Shown piece after piece: positions 10,274 through 17,782 of a stretch of 64,000 nt of DNA. The DNA is taken from positions 3,668,881 through 3,732,880 of the forward strand of contig NZ_FXAM01000001.1 of assembly GCF_900155475.1 (NCBI RefSeq), written 5' to 3'. This DNA comes from Methylomagnum ishizawai. GTDB taxonomy: Bacteria > Pseudomonadota > Gammaproteobacteria > Methylococcales > Methylococcaceae. A program made the translations under genes and the position numbers. How positions within the stretch are numbered: position 1 is the first letter of the stretch; the number at the start of each line of letters is the position of its first letter. The notes beneath the pieces are model-generated. The model did no database searches. It was not told the DNA's origin and was given only the letters and a program-made list of their open reading frames with translations.

Positions 10274-11536
10274 ATGAACACGACAACCCCCACCCCCCTG
10301 GCCAAGATCATCCTGGTCGGACTCATCGGCAATGTGATGGAGTGGTACGACTTCGCCGTCTACGGCTATTTCGCCACGGTCATCGGCAAGCTGTTCTTTC
10401 CCGCCAGCGACCCGGTGGTGTCCTTGATCGCCTCGTTCGGGGCGTTCGCGGCGGGCTTCCTGGTCCGGCCCTTGGGCGGGCTGGTGTTCGGCCGGATCGG
10501 CGACAAGGTCGGGCGGCGGCGGGCCATGATCCTCTCGGTGATCGCCATGGCCGTGCCCACGGTACTGATGGGATTCCTGCCGACCTATGGGGCGGTGGGT
10601 ATCGCCGCGCCCCTCCTGATCATCGCCCTGCGTATCGTCCAGGGCTTGTCGGTCGGCGGGGAATTCACCAGCTCCTTGATCTTCTTGGTGGAACACGCGC
10701 CCGAGAACCGGCGTGCCTTCAGCGCCGTCTGGGGGTCGTGGGGGGCTTCGGCGGGGATTTTGACCGGGTCCGGGATGGGTTGGCTGATGAATTGGCTGCT
10801 GGACGATGCCGAGATCGTCGCCTGGGGTTGGCGGATTCCCTTCATCCTCGGCGGCTTGATCGCGCTGGCCGGGTACTGGATACGCAATAGCCTGCATGTG
10901 GATATCCCAGTGGGCCGCAGCGCCAACCCGGTGCGGGATATTTTCACCCAATACCGCTTGCCGGTATTGCGGGTCGCCCTGCTGAATATCGGCTTTGGGG
11001 TGGCTTTCTATACCGTGTTCATTTACGCGGTCAGCTATATCAAGAACATCGACCATTTGTCCGAAGGCGTCGCCCTCAAGCTGAATACCTGGGCCATGTT
11101 GCTGCTGCTGCTGGTGTTGCCGTTGGCGGCCTGGCTGTCCGACCGCTTCGGGCGGAAACGGATACTGGGCGTGGCCTCGGTGTTGTTGGCGGCGGGGGCG
11201 GTGCCCTTGTTCCAATTGATCCACTCGGGGGATGAATCGGTGATTTTCCTGGGCGAATTGAGTTTCGCCCTGATCGTGGGGCTGATCTCCGGGGGAATCG
11301 CGGCGACCAATGTAGAACTGATACCGGCCCCGGTCCGCTGCACCGGCCTGGCCTTCGCCTATAACGCCTCCATCGGGATTTTTGGCGGCAGCACGCCGAT
11401 GATGGCGGCTTGGCTGATCGATTACACCGACAATCCCATCGCCCCGGCCTATTGGGTGGCGGCGACGGCCTTGGTGTCCTTGCTCACTTTGATCTTCATG
11501 ATCCACGAGACCCGGTTCCAGCCCTTGCACACTTGA
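10274..11536 (+). CDS. MFS transporter, metabolite:H+ symporter (MHS/ProP-like)
   Basis: 420-aa, 12-helix inner-membrane symporter. The first helix contains GNVMEWYDFAVYGYFA, the signature of the MHS branch (ProP, KgtP, ShiA). The loop 2-3 motif GRIGDKVGRRRAM and SVGGEFTSSLIFLVEHAPENRR after helix 4 are also typical. The ATG at 10274 starts just before the first helix; the longer frame upstream (from 10091) has no membrane or family character. Likely substrates are a compatible solute or organic acid, but the sequence does not decide. A palindrome at 11566-11596 lies between it and the convergent sigma-54 activator. Confidence 0.92.
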   Translation: MNTTTPTPLAKIILVGLIGNVMEWYDFAVYGYFATVIGKLFFPASDPVVSLIASFGAFAAGFLVRPLGGLVFGRIGDKVGRRRAMILSVIAMAVPTVLMGFLPTYGAVGIAAPLLIIALRIVQGLSVGGEFTSSLIFLVEHAPENRRAFSAVWGSWGASAGILTGSGMGWLMNWLLDDAEIVAWGWRIPFILGGLIALAGYWIRNSLHVDIPVGRSANPVRDIFTQYRLPVLRVALLNIGFGVAFYTVFIYAVSYIKNIDHLSEGVALKLNTWAMLLLLLVLPLAAWLSDRFGRKRILGVASVLLAAGAVPLFQLIHSGDESVIFLGELSFALIVGLISGGIAATNVELIPAPVRCTGLAFAYNASIGIFGGSTPMMAAWLIDYTDNPIAPAYWVAATALVSLLTLIFMIHETRFQPLHT

Positions 11537-11565
11537 GGCCGACGGCGACGGCCCGGCCTGGATTG

Positions 11566-11596
11566 GCGGGTTCCCAAGCCCTGCGCGGGAACCCGC
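11566..11596. terminator. Hairpin between convergent genes, same arms as 6020-6050
   Basis: Arms gcgggttccc (11566-11575) and gggaacccgc (11587-11596) are perfect, and identical to the core arms at 6020-6050. It sits between the stop of the MHS transporter and the stop of the minus-strand activator, so it can act for both strands. There is no T tract. Confidence 0.5.
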
Positions 11597-11605
11597 GTAT
11601 GCGCG

Positions 11606-13537
11606 TCAAACCGGGCGGCGGATGCCGAGCTTGAGCATCCGGCTTTCCAGGGTGCTGGGCTTGAGCCCCAGGATTTCCGCCGCGCCCGCCGCGCCGCGCA
11701 CCCGCCAGCCGGTAGCTTCCAACACGCGGAGGATATGGCTCCGCTCCACCTCGGCCAGGGTCGCGGGACCGGCCTGGGCGGCGGACGCCGACCCGGCGGC
11801 GGGATGCCCCGCCAGCGTGGGCGGTTCGATCCTGAGCAGCGACCCGGAGTTGAGGATCACCGCCCGCTCGATGACGTTACGCAATTCGCGGATATTGCCC
11901 GGCCAGGGGTAATTCAGCAGCGCTTTCAAACTGGATTTGGCGACGGCCTCGATGGGTTTGCCCATGGCCTTGGCGAACTCCTCGACGAAGGATTCGACCA
12001 GGGGCGGCAGGTCGTCGCGCCGCTCCCGCAAGGGCGGCAGGTGCAGCGGGAACACATTGAGCCGGTAATACAAATCCTCGCGGAACCGGCCTGCGGCGAC
12101 TTCCCGGGCCAAATCGCGGTGGGTGGCGGCGATCAGGCGCACATCCACCTTGATCGGCCTGGGATTGCCGAGCCGCTCGATTTCCTTCTCTTGCAACACC
12201 CGCAACAGCTTGGCCTGGGCTTCCAAGGGCAATTCGCCGACCTCGTCCAGGAACAGGGTCGAACCGTCCGCCAACTCGAAGCGGCCGATCTGCCGGGCCA
12301 GCGCCCCGGTATACGCGCCCTTTTCCCGCCCGAACAATTCGCTTTCGATCAAGGCCGCCGGGATCGCCGCGCAATTGACCCGGATCATGGCACGGCCCCG
12401 CCGGGGGCTGGCTTCGTGCAGGGCGGTCGCCAGCACTTCCTTGCCGGTGCCGGTTTCGCCGGTAATCAGCACCGAGGCCGGGGTCGGGGCCACTTGGCCG
12501 ACCTGGGCCAGGACGCGGCGCATCGAGTCGCTGCGGCTGGCGATGCGGGTCGCGCCCTGGTGTTCCTCGATTTCGCGGCGCAGGTAGACGTTTTCCTGTT
12601 GCAACTGGTCCTTGAGGGTTTGGATTTCGGCCAGGGCCCGCCGCAAAGCGGTTTCCGCCTGTTTGCGCTCGGTGATGTCGATGCCCGCGCCCATCATCCG
12701 CCCAGGACGGCCATCGCCGCCCCACTGGCATTGGCCGGTGGCGCAAATCCACCGGGTCTGGCCGTCGGGATGGCGGATGCGGTATTCCTCGCGGTAGGTG
12801 CCGCCCCCCGCGAGCGCCTGCTGGATCGCCCGCTCCACCCTGGGCCGGTCTTCCGGCACCAGCCGGTCCAGGAACAGCCCGATGGTGACCGGCGCGTCCG
12901 CCGCCATGCCGTAGAGGGTCCGCGCCCGGTCGGTGCCCCAAAGGGTGTCCCCTGGAATATCCCAGACCCACAGCCCGACCTGGGCGGCCTCGGCAGCGAG
13001 GCGCATCTGGGCCTCGCTTTCCCGTAGCGCCTGGTCGGCCCGCCGCCGCGCCAGGGCGTTGGCGAACACATCGGCGATGAGGCGCAAGCCCCGCACCACC
13101 CGTTCCGGCCAATCGCGGGGCGTGGCCGAGGAAAACGCCAGGCCGCCGCGCAACTCCCCACCAACAATCAGCGGGAAAACCAAATCGGCGCGGGTGCCAT
13201 AGCGCAGGAAATTCTCGCGGTCGGTGGCCTCCTCCAGGTCGGCCACATCGCGGACAATCAAGGTTTCGCCTGCGAACAGGGTTTTCATGACCAGGGGCAC
13301 TTCGGTCATGACCGATTGGACCTTGTTGGGGGGAATGCAGGCTTTGGCATAGCAATGGGTGACGAAGCCGTCCTGGCCGTCGGCGGTGACTTCGCCCAGG
13401 GTGGCGCGGTCGATGCCCAAGGTTTCGGCGATACGTTGCAGGCTGGCGTTGATGACCCCGTCCACTCGGTCCGAAGGCAGGTTGACGAATTGGGCGGAGA
13501 GTTCCGCCAGCAGCATCTCGAAATGGGGCATGTCCAT
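11606..13537 (-). CDS. Sigma-54-dependent activator with GAF and PAS sensor domains
   Basis: 643-aa enhancer-binding protein. Residues about 10-170 form a GAF domain (NASLQRIAETLGIDRATLGE), about 180-310 a PAS/PAC domain (ending GRMMGAGIDITERKQAE), then a short coiled coil. The AAA+ domain has Walker A GETGTGKE, the sigma-54 contact loop as GAYTGA (Tyr variant of GAFTGA), Walker B TLFLDEVGELP and RLNVFPLHLPPLRERRDD. A Fis-type HTH closes the protein (RVRGAAGAAEILGLKPSTLESRM). The start at 13537 (MDMPHFEMLL) begins the GAF helix; upstream codons in frame are unrelated. The organisation resembles FhlA-like regulators. It is divergent from the DMT transporter gene and convergent with the MHS gene; targets unknown. 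Confidence 0.92.
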   Translation of the reverse strand: MDMPHFEMLLAELSAQFVNLPSDRVDGVINASLQRIAETLGIDRATLGEVTADGQDGFVTHCYAKACIPPNKVQSVMTEVPLVMKTLFAGETLIVRDVADLEEATDRENFLRYGTRADLVFPLIVGGELRGGLAFSSATPRDWPERVVRGLRLIADVFANALARRRADQALRESEAQMRLAAEAAQVGLWVWDIPGDTLWGTDRARTLYGMAADAPVTIGLFLDRLVPEDRPRVERAIQQALAGGGTYREEYRIRHPDGQTRWICATGQCQWGGDGRPGRMMGAGIDITERKQAETALRRALAEIQTLKDQLQQENVYLRREIEEHQGATRIASRSDSMRRVLAQVGQVAPTPASVLITGETGTGKEVLATALHEASPRRGRAMIRVNCAAIPAALIESELFGREKGAYTGALARQIGRFELADGSTLFLDEVGELPLEAQAKLLRVLQEKEIERLGNPRPIKVDVRLIAATHRDLAREVAAGRFREDLYYRLNVFPLHLPPLRERRDDLPPLVESFVEEFAKAMGKPIEAVAKSSLKALLNYPWPGNIRELRNVIERAVILNSGSLLRIEPPTLAGHPAAGSASAAQAGPATLAEVERSHILRVLEATGWRVRGAAGAAEILGLKPSTLESRMLKLGIRRPV

Positions 13538-13627
13538 GGGTCCGGGCTGGGTCGTGGGGGGGCGGTAGTTTAATGCCACGTTATTTCGGAGCGGCAATCC
13601 CCGCGTCCGCCGCGTAACATAGGCGGT

Positions 13628-14709
13628 ATGAAAAAACACACCCGCCCACATCGATCCCGGCCCCCTGGACATCCAGCCCGGTCCGGCGTGTGGGCCGCGC
13701 TGGCAGCGGCGCTGCTGTTCGGGGCCGGGACGCCTTTCGCCAAGCTATTGCTGGCCGGGGTCGATCCCTGGCTGATGGCGGGTTTGCTCTATCTGGGGTC
13801 CGGCTTGGGCCTGGGAATCTACCGGGCCTTGCGCCGGGCACCCCGCGCCGGGCTGGCTCCGGGCGAATGGCCTTGGCTGGCCGGGCGGTGTTGGCGGGCG
13901 GCGTGGTGGGTCCGGTGGCGCTGATGTTCGGATTGCGGGGCATGCCCGCCTCGGAAGCCGCCTTGCTGCTCAACGCGGAGGGCGTGTTCACGGCGCTGCT
14001 GGCTTGGTTCGGCTTCCGGGAGAATTTCGACCGGCGCATCGCCTTGGGGATGGCCTTGATCGTGGCCGGGGCGCTGGTGCTGGGTTGGCCGGAACGGGCC
14101 GGTGTATCGGCGTCCTGGCCCGCGCTGGCGGTGTTGGGGGCATGTTGCGCCTGGGGTTTGGATAACAACCTGACGCGCAAGGTGTCCCTGGCCGACGCGG
14201 GTTGGCTGGCGGCGGTCAAGGGCTGGACGGCGGGGACGACGAACTTGGCCCTGGCCTGGACCCTGGGGGCGGCGTGGCCGTCGGCGCGGGAAGTGGCGGG
14301 AGCGCTAGTGTTGGGCGGTTTGGCCTATGGGGCCAGTTTGAGCCTGTTCGTGGTGGCTTTGCGCCACCTGGGCACGGCCCGCGCCGGGGCTTATTTCTCG
14401 GTGGCCCCGTTCTTCGGAGCGGCGTTGGCGCTGCCGCTATTGGGCGAACCGGCGGAACCGCGCTTGCTCCTGGCCGGGGCGCTGATGGGCTGGGGCGTCT
14501 GGCTGCACCTGACCGAGCGCCATAGCCACGAACACCGCCACGAGGCCCTGGAACACTCACACGCCCACCACCATGAGGACGGCCATCATGACCACGGGCA
14601 CGAAGAGTCGGTACCCGCCGGCACGCTCCATAGCCATCCTCACCGCCACGCGCCGCGAATCCACGCCCATCCCCATTTCCCCGACGCCCATCATCGGCAT
14701 CGGCATTGA
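13628..14709 (+). pseudogene. EamA/DMT-family transporter, split by a frameshift; His-rich tail
   Basis: A 10-TM drug/metabolite transporter read in two frames. From ATG 13628 the frame encodes GVWAALAAALLFGAGTPFAK, the usual first helix, up to WPWLAG. At 13883-13885 (ggg) the homologous reading jumps back one base to AVLAGGVVGPVALMFGLRG and continues to 14709. One missing G would restore a protein of about 360 aa. The second half has the second EamA repeat and ends after WLHLTERHS in about 60 residues with a very high content of His, Asp and Glu, probably a cytoplasmic or periplasmic metal-binding tail. It could be a real mutation, a sequencing indel, or -1 frameshifting. ATG 13924 could start the distal part alone. 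Confidence 0.75.
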
Positions 14710-14720
14710 CGGGCCGGACG

Positions 14721-15482
14721 TCAGGTCGAACCATCCCCGAACAAGCCGCCCCAGGTCTGGACCTGGGCCACGCTGCCCACCATGACCCGCTCGCCCAGTT
14801 TATCGTGCCCCGGCATCCTGGCTTTGTGGACGACGATCAGCGAATTCCTGAATTCGATGGCGTCGATCCAGCCATCGAGGATGAAGGCCGGGGTATCCTT
14901 GACGGGGAAGAAAGTGTGCAGATGGGTGTTGAGGGTCGCCTGCCCGCTCCAGAACTGGAAGTTCACCACATCGGTCAGGCGCTTGAAGAAAGCGTGGGCG
15001 GCGACTTCGTTCAGCAAGCCGCCGCCGAAATCGTCCATGTACAGGCAATGGGTGTCCTCGATCACATAGACGCCGCCCGGTGCCAGCCGGGGGAAATAGC
15101 CGACGAAGGCTTGGATGATATCGGCGGAGCGGTGGGAACCATCGTCGATCACGATATCGAATTGGGGCGCGAGGGCGGCGATGCGCTGGCGGGCGTCCTC
15201 GCCGTTGGCGTCGCCGACCACGACCGTGATCCGGGGGTCTTCGTAGCGCAGGGCGGCGCAACGGGGATCGATGTCGCAACCGACCAGGATTGCCGCCGCG
15301 TGGAAATACCGCGCCCAGGTTTCCAGGGAACCGCCGTTCTGCACGCCGATTTCCAGCAGGCGCACCGGGTGGTCGCGCCAGGGCCGGAACAGCCGGTCGT
15401 AATAGGCGAGATAGGAAGACCATTTATCGCTGACCTTGCCGGTCTTGCCACGGTGCAAGGCTTCTATCGAACCGGATTCCAT
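14721..15482 (-). CDS. Class I SAM-dependent methyltransferase
   Basis: 253-aa Rossmann-fold methyltransferase. Motif I is LLEIGVQNGGSLETW, the acidic end of strand 2 is VGCDIDPRCA, and motif IV-like FDIVIDDGSHRSADI follows. Sequences of this type resemble sugar O-methyltransferases of natural-product pathways and CmcI-like proteins, which often use a metal held by the DDGSH region. The start at 15482 (MESGSIEALH) was preferred because the 56 codons before it are low-complexity and Arg-rich. It converges, 12 nt apart, with the His-rich transporter. Substrate unknown; no polysaccharide or antibiotic cluster is nearby. Confidence 0.83.
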   Translation of the reverse strand: MESGSIEALHRGKTGKVSDKWSSYLAYYDRLFRPWRDHPVRLLEIGVQNGGSLETWARYFHAAAILVGCDIDPRCAALRYEDPRITVVVGDANGEDARQRIAALAPQFDIVIDDGSHRSADIIQAFVGYFPRLAPGGVYVIEDTHCLYMDDFGGGLLNEVAAHAFFKRLTDVVNFQFWSGQATLNTHLHTFFPVKDTPAFILDGWIDAIEFRNSLIVVHKARMPGHDKLGERVMVGSVAQVQTWGGLFGDGST

Positions 15483-15597
15483 CGTCGTGGCCTGCTCTAT
15501 GTGGTGGGGGCGGAACCGCCCCGGTGGAACGGATCGGCGGGCCCGGCGCGCGGACGGGACGCCATGGGAACGGGCCGCCAAGCCGCGCCGGCCCGGT

Positions 15598-16002
15598 TTA
15601 TTTGAACGCTGGGAAGCCGGTTTCCAGCAGCCAGCGGTTCTTGTCCTCATCGTAGCGCCAGCGTTGGTCCTGGGTCATGCTGCGCTCGACCATTTGGTTG
15701 CCCCGGACATAGCGGATTTCCACCGTCTGCAACACCACATTGCCCTCGTCCAGCACATCCCGGAACAGCGGCTGGTAATAGGTGACTTTGATGTCCTTGA
15801 GCGCCTGCCAGTCCGGCAAGGGCGAAGGGGGCCGGGCATAGTAGTCCAGCGACTTCTTGAACAGGCTCCAGCGGATCGCTCCGGCATAGCCGTTCAATTG
15901 CTCGTCCATCCGCATCAACTGGTAATCGTGGGTGCAGGCCGGGAGCGCCGGGCCGAGACCCAACCAAACGGCCACCCCCCATATCCGCGCGCGTTTCTTC
16001 AT
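15598..16002 (-). CDS. Small probable lipoprotein, unknown function
   Basis: 134-aa protein with a short positively charged start (MKKRAR), a hydrophobic stretch and a possible lipobox ALPAC at residues 19-23, so probably a lipoprotein or periplasmic. The mature part is rich in Tyr, Asp and Arg (YYQPLFRDVLDEGNVVLQ) and has no motif I recognise. The ATG overlaps the stop of the upstream regulator (TGATG), showing translational coupling with the FixJ-type gene. That coupling is the only hint of role. Confidence 0.75.
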   Translation of the reverse strand: MKKRARIWGVAVWLGLGPALPACTHDYQLMRMDEQLNGYAGAIRWSLFKKSLDYYARPPSPLPDWQALKDIKVTYYQPLFRDVLDEGNVVLQTVEIRYVRGNQMVERSMTQDQRWRYDEDKNRWLLETGFPAFK

Positions 16003-16640
16003 CAGGCAACGGGGGTTCCGTGGTGGGGGCCGAAGAACTCGCAAGCCTCGGCCAGGCGGGCGAGTTCCAGCAGGTTGGCGGTGTCGGTCTTGGCCAGGAT
16101 GTTGGAGCGGTGCATCTCCACGGTGCGGTGGCTGATGCCGAGGATGCGGGCGATCTCCTTGTTGGAATGGCCGCGCATCAACTGGGTCAACACCTCGCGC
16201 TCGCGCTCGGTCAGCACCGAAAGCCGCTTGAACAGGATGGCGTTGGCCCGCTCCCGCTCGCGCCGTTCCTCTTCCTGGGCCAGCGCGGTGCGGACCCGCT
16301 CGATCAAGAGTCCCGGATCGACCGGCTTGGTCAGGAAATCCACCGCCCCGCCCCGGATGGCCTGGGTGGCGATGGCGACCTGCTCGCAGGCCGAAAGATA
16401 GACGATGGGCAGGCGCACCCCGCGCTGGGCCAGTTCGGCCTGGAGTTCCGGCCCGCTCATGCCGGGCATCGCCACATCCAACAAGATGCAACCGTGGTGC
16501 TTCTTTTCGCACACGGACAGGAAAGCCTCGGCGCTGGCGAAATTCTCGGCGGCGAGTCCGACAGCGCCCAGCACGATGGATAGTTGCTCATGGATTACGG
16601 GATCGTCGTCGATGACGAAAATGCTGGTTGGATTGGTCAT
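16002..16640 (-). CDS. FixJ/NarL-type response regulator
   Basis: 212-aa two-component regulator. The receiver domain (about 5-120) contains IFVIDDDPVIHEQL, phospho-acceptor LLDVAMPGMSGPE and the Lys of FLTKPVD. A LuxR-type HTH (about 145-205) contains LTEREREVLTQLMRGHSNKEIARIL, here cited as LTEREREVL and SNKEIARILGISHRTVEMH. The start at 16640 (MTNPTSIFVIDDD) gives a standard receiver N-terminus; the frame upstream is not conserved. The cognate kinase is not adjacent. It overlaps the downstream lipoprotein gene by one base. Confidence 0.92.
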   Translation of the reverse strand: MTNPTSIFVIDDDPVIHEQLSIVLGAVGLAAENFASAEAFLSVCEKKHHGCILLDVAMPGMSGPELQAELAQRGVRLPIVYLSACEQVAIATQAIRGGAVDFLTKPVDPGLLIERVRTALAQEEERRERERANAILFKRLSVLTEREREVLTQLMRGHSNKEIARILGISHRTVEMHRSNILAKTDTANLLELARLAEACEFFGPHHGTPVA

Positions 16641-16860
16641 GGCGGAATTGGCTCGGCCAAGTGAAGGGACATAGTGTACGTGGGTCCGGGCAGGTTCCGC
16701 GAGATTTTCGCGCTGTGTGTTCCCGGTCCAAACCAGGGCGTTTTCACATCGGTCGTAGGCACGGATCGACTCATATTCCAAACCTGGACGGAAAGTCCCG
16801 CCCTTATTACATGGCCGTCATCGATTCGGGCCACGCCCGCCAGCGCGGGCCACGCCCTGA

Positions 16861-17505
16861 TTAATCGACCTGCAAATCGCGGCGTATCGCCAAGTTGGTG
16901 GCGATGTTTTCGATCTGGTCGAAGGGGATCGGCTTCCCCAGCACCAGGATATCGTCGGGCAAACCGCCCCGCTCCTCGACCTCGCCGACGGACAGTCCGG
17001 TCACCACCACCACTTCCATGTCGGCCAATTCGGGCAGGGCGCGGAGCTTGCGCAGCATCTCGAAGCCGTCCATGGACGGCATCAGCAAATCGGTGATGAG
17101 CAGATGGGGTTGTTCCAGCCCGATACGGACCAGAGCCTCGAAGCCATTCTTGGCGAACACGGTATCCGGGGCCATCCGCCATTTCCTGAGCCGCATTTGG
17201 TAGAGCATCAGCAGGTTGGGCTCGTCCTCGACCACCAGGACGCGCAGGCGGGGTTTGCGCTCCGACTTTTGGGATGGCTCGCCCCGGTCGAGGTTGCGGA
17301 ACTCCTCCGAGGCCAACAGGCGCTCCAGGGATTCCAGGGTGATGCGGCGGTGCCCGCCTTCGGTCTTCCAGGCGCGGAGCAAGCCGTTCTCCGCCCAGAG
17401 CTGCGCGGTGCGCACGGACACCCCGAGCCGGTCGGCGGCCTCGGTGGTGGTGCAGAAGGTCTTGGCGACCTTGGCACGGGGGGGTTTGGGGCTGGGCGTT
17501 CTCAC
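16861..17505 (-). CDS. HTH (excisionase/MerR-like)-receiver fusion protein
   Basis: 214-aa protein with unusual domain order. Residues about 15-65 form an excisionase-type winged HTH (FCTTTEAADRLGVSVRTAQLW, then GGHRRI), and about 85-205 a receiver domain (LRVLVVEDEPNLLMLY; acceptor LLITDLLMPSMDG; Lys in LGKPIPFD). Standard response regulators carry the receiver first. The HTH probably binds DNA, with phosphorylation controlling it. Its neighbour at 16002 is also a regulator on the same strand, but 220 nt separate them. No kinase is adjacent. Confidence 0.87.
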   Translation of the reverse strand: MRTPSPKPPRAKVAKTFCTTTEAADRLGVSVRTAQLWAENGLLRAWKTEGGHRRITLESLERLLASEEFRNLDRGEPSQKSERKPRLRVLVVEDEPNLLMLYQMRLRKWRMAPDTVFAKNGFEALVRIGLEQPHLLITDLLMPSMDGFEMLRKLRALPELADMEVVVVTGLSVGEVEERGGLPDDILVLGKPIPFDQIENIATNLAIRRDLQVD

Positions 17506-17782
17506 GATGGGATACTTCTTCGATTGAATACGGCGGGCCGATGGCTATCGGCGATCCCAAGCTTTACGGCTTGAATTTACCGGGCGCCTGCCGATGGCGT
17601 CCCAAAGCGGGGATGTCCTAATCAACGGGAATCGTGGGAGGATCGATCTCTTCACAGGAGCGCAAGACTGAATCATTTTCTACACTAAAAATCAGATTTT
17701 ATCAAAACTTTAGGCGGTCCGGGGGTTTTCAACCCCACCCCTCCCCCGCCCGGCGGAAACGCCCCCCATCCCGCCGGGCTCA

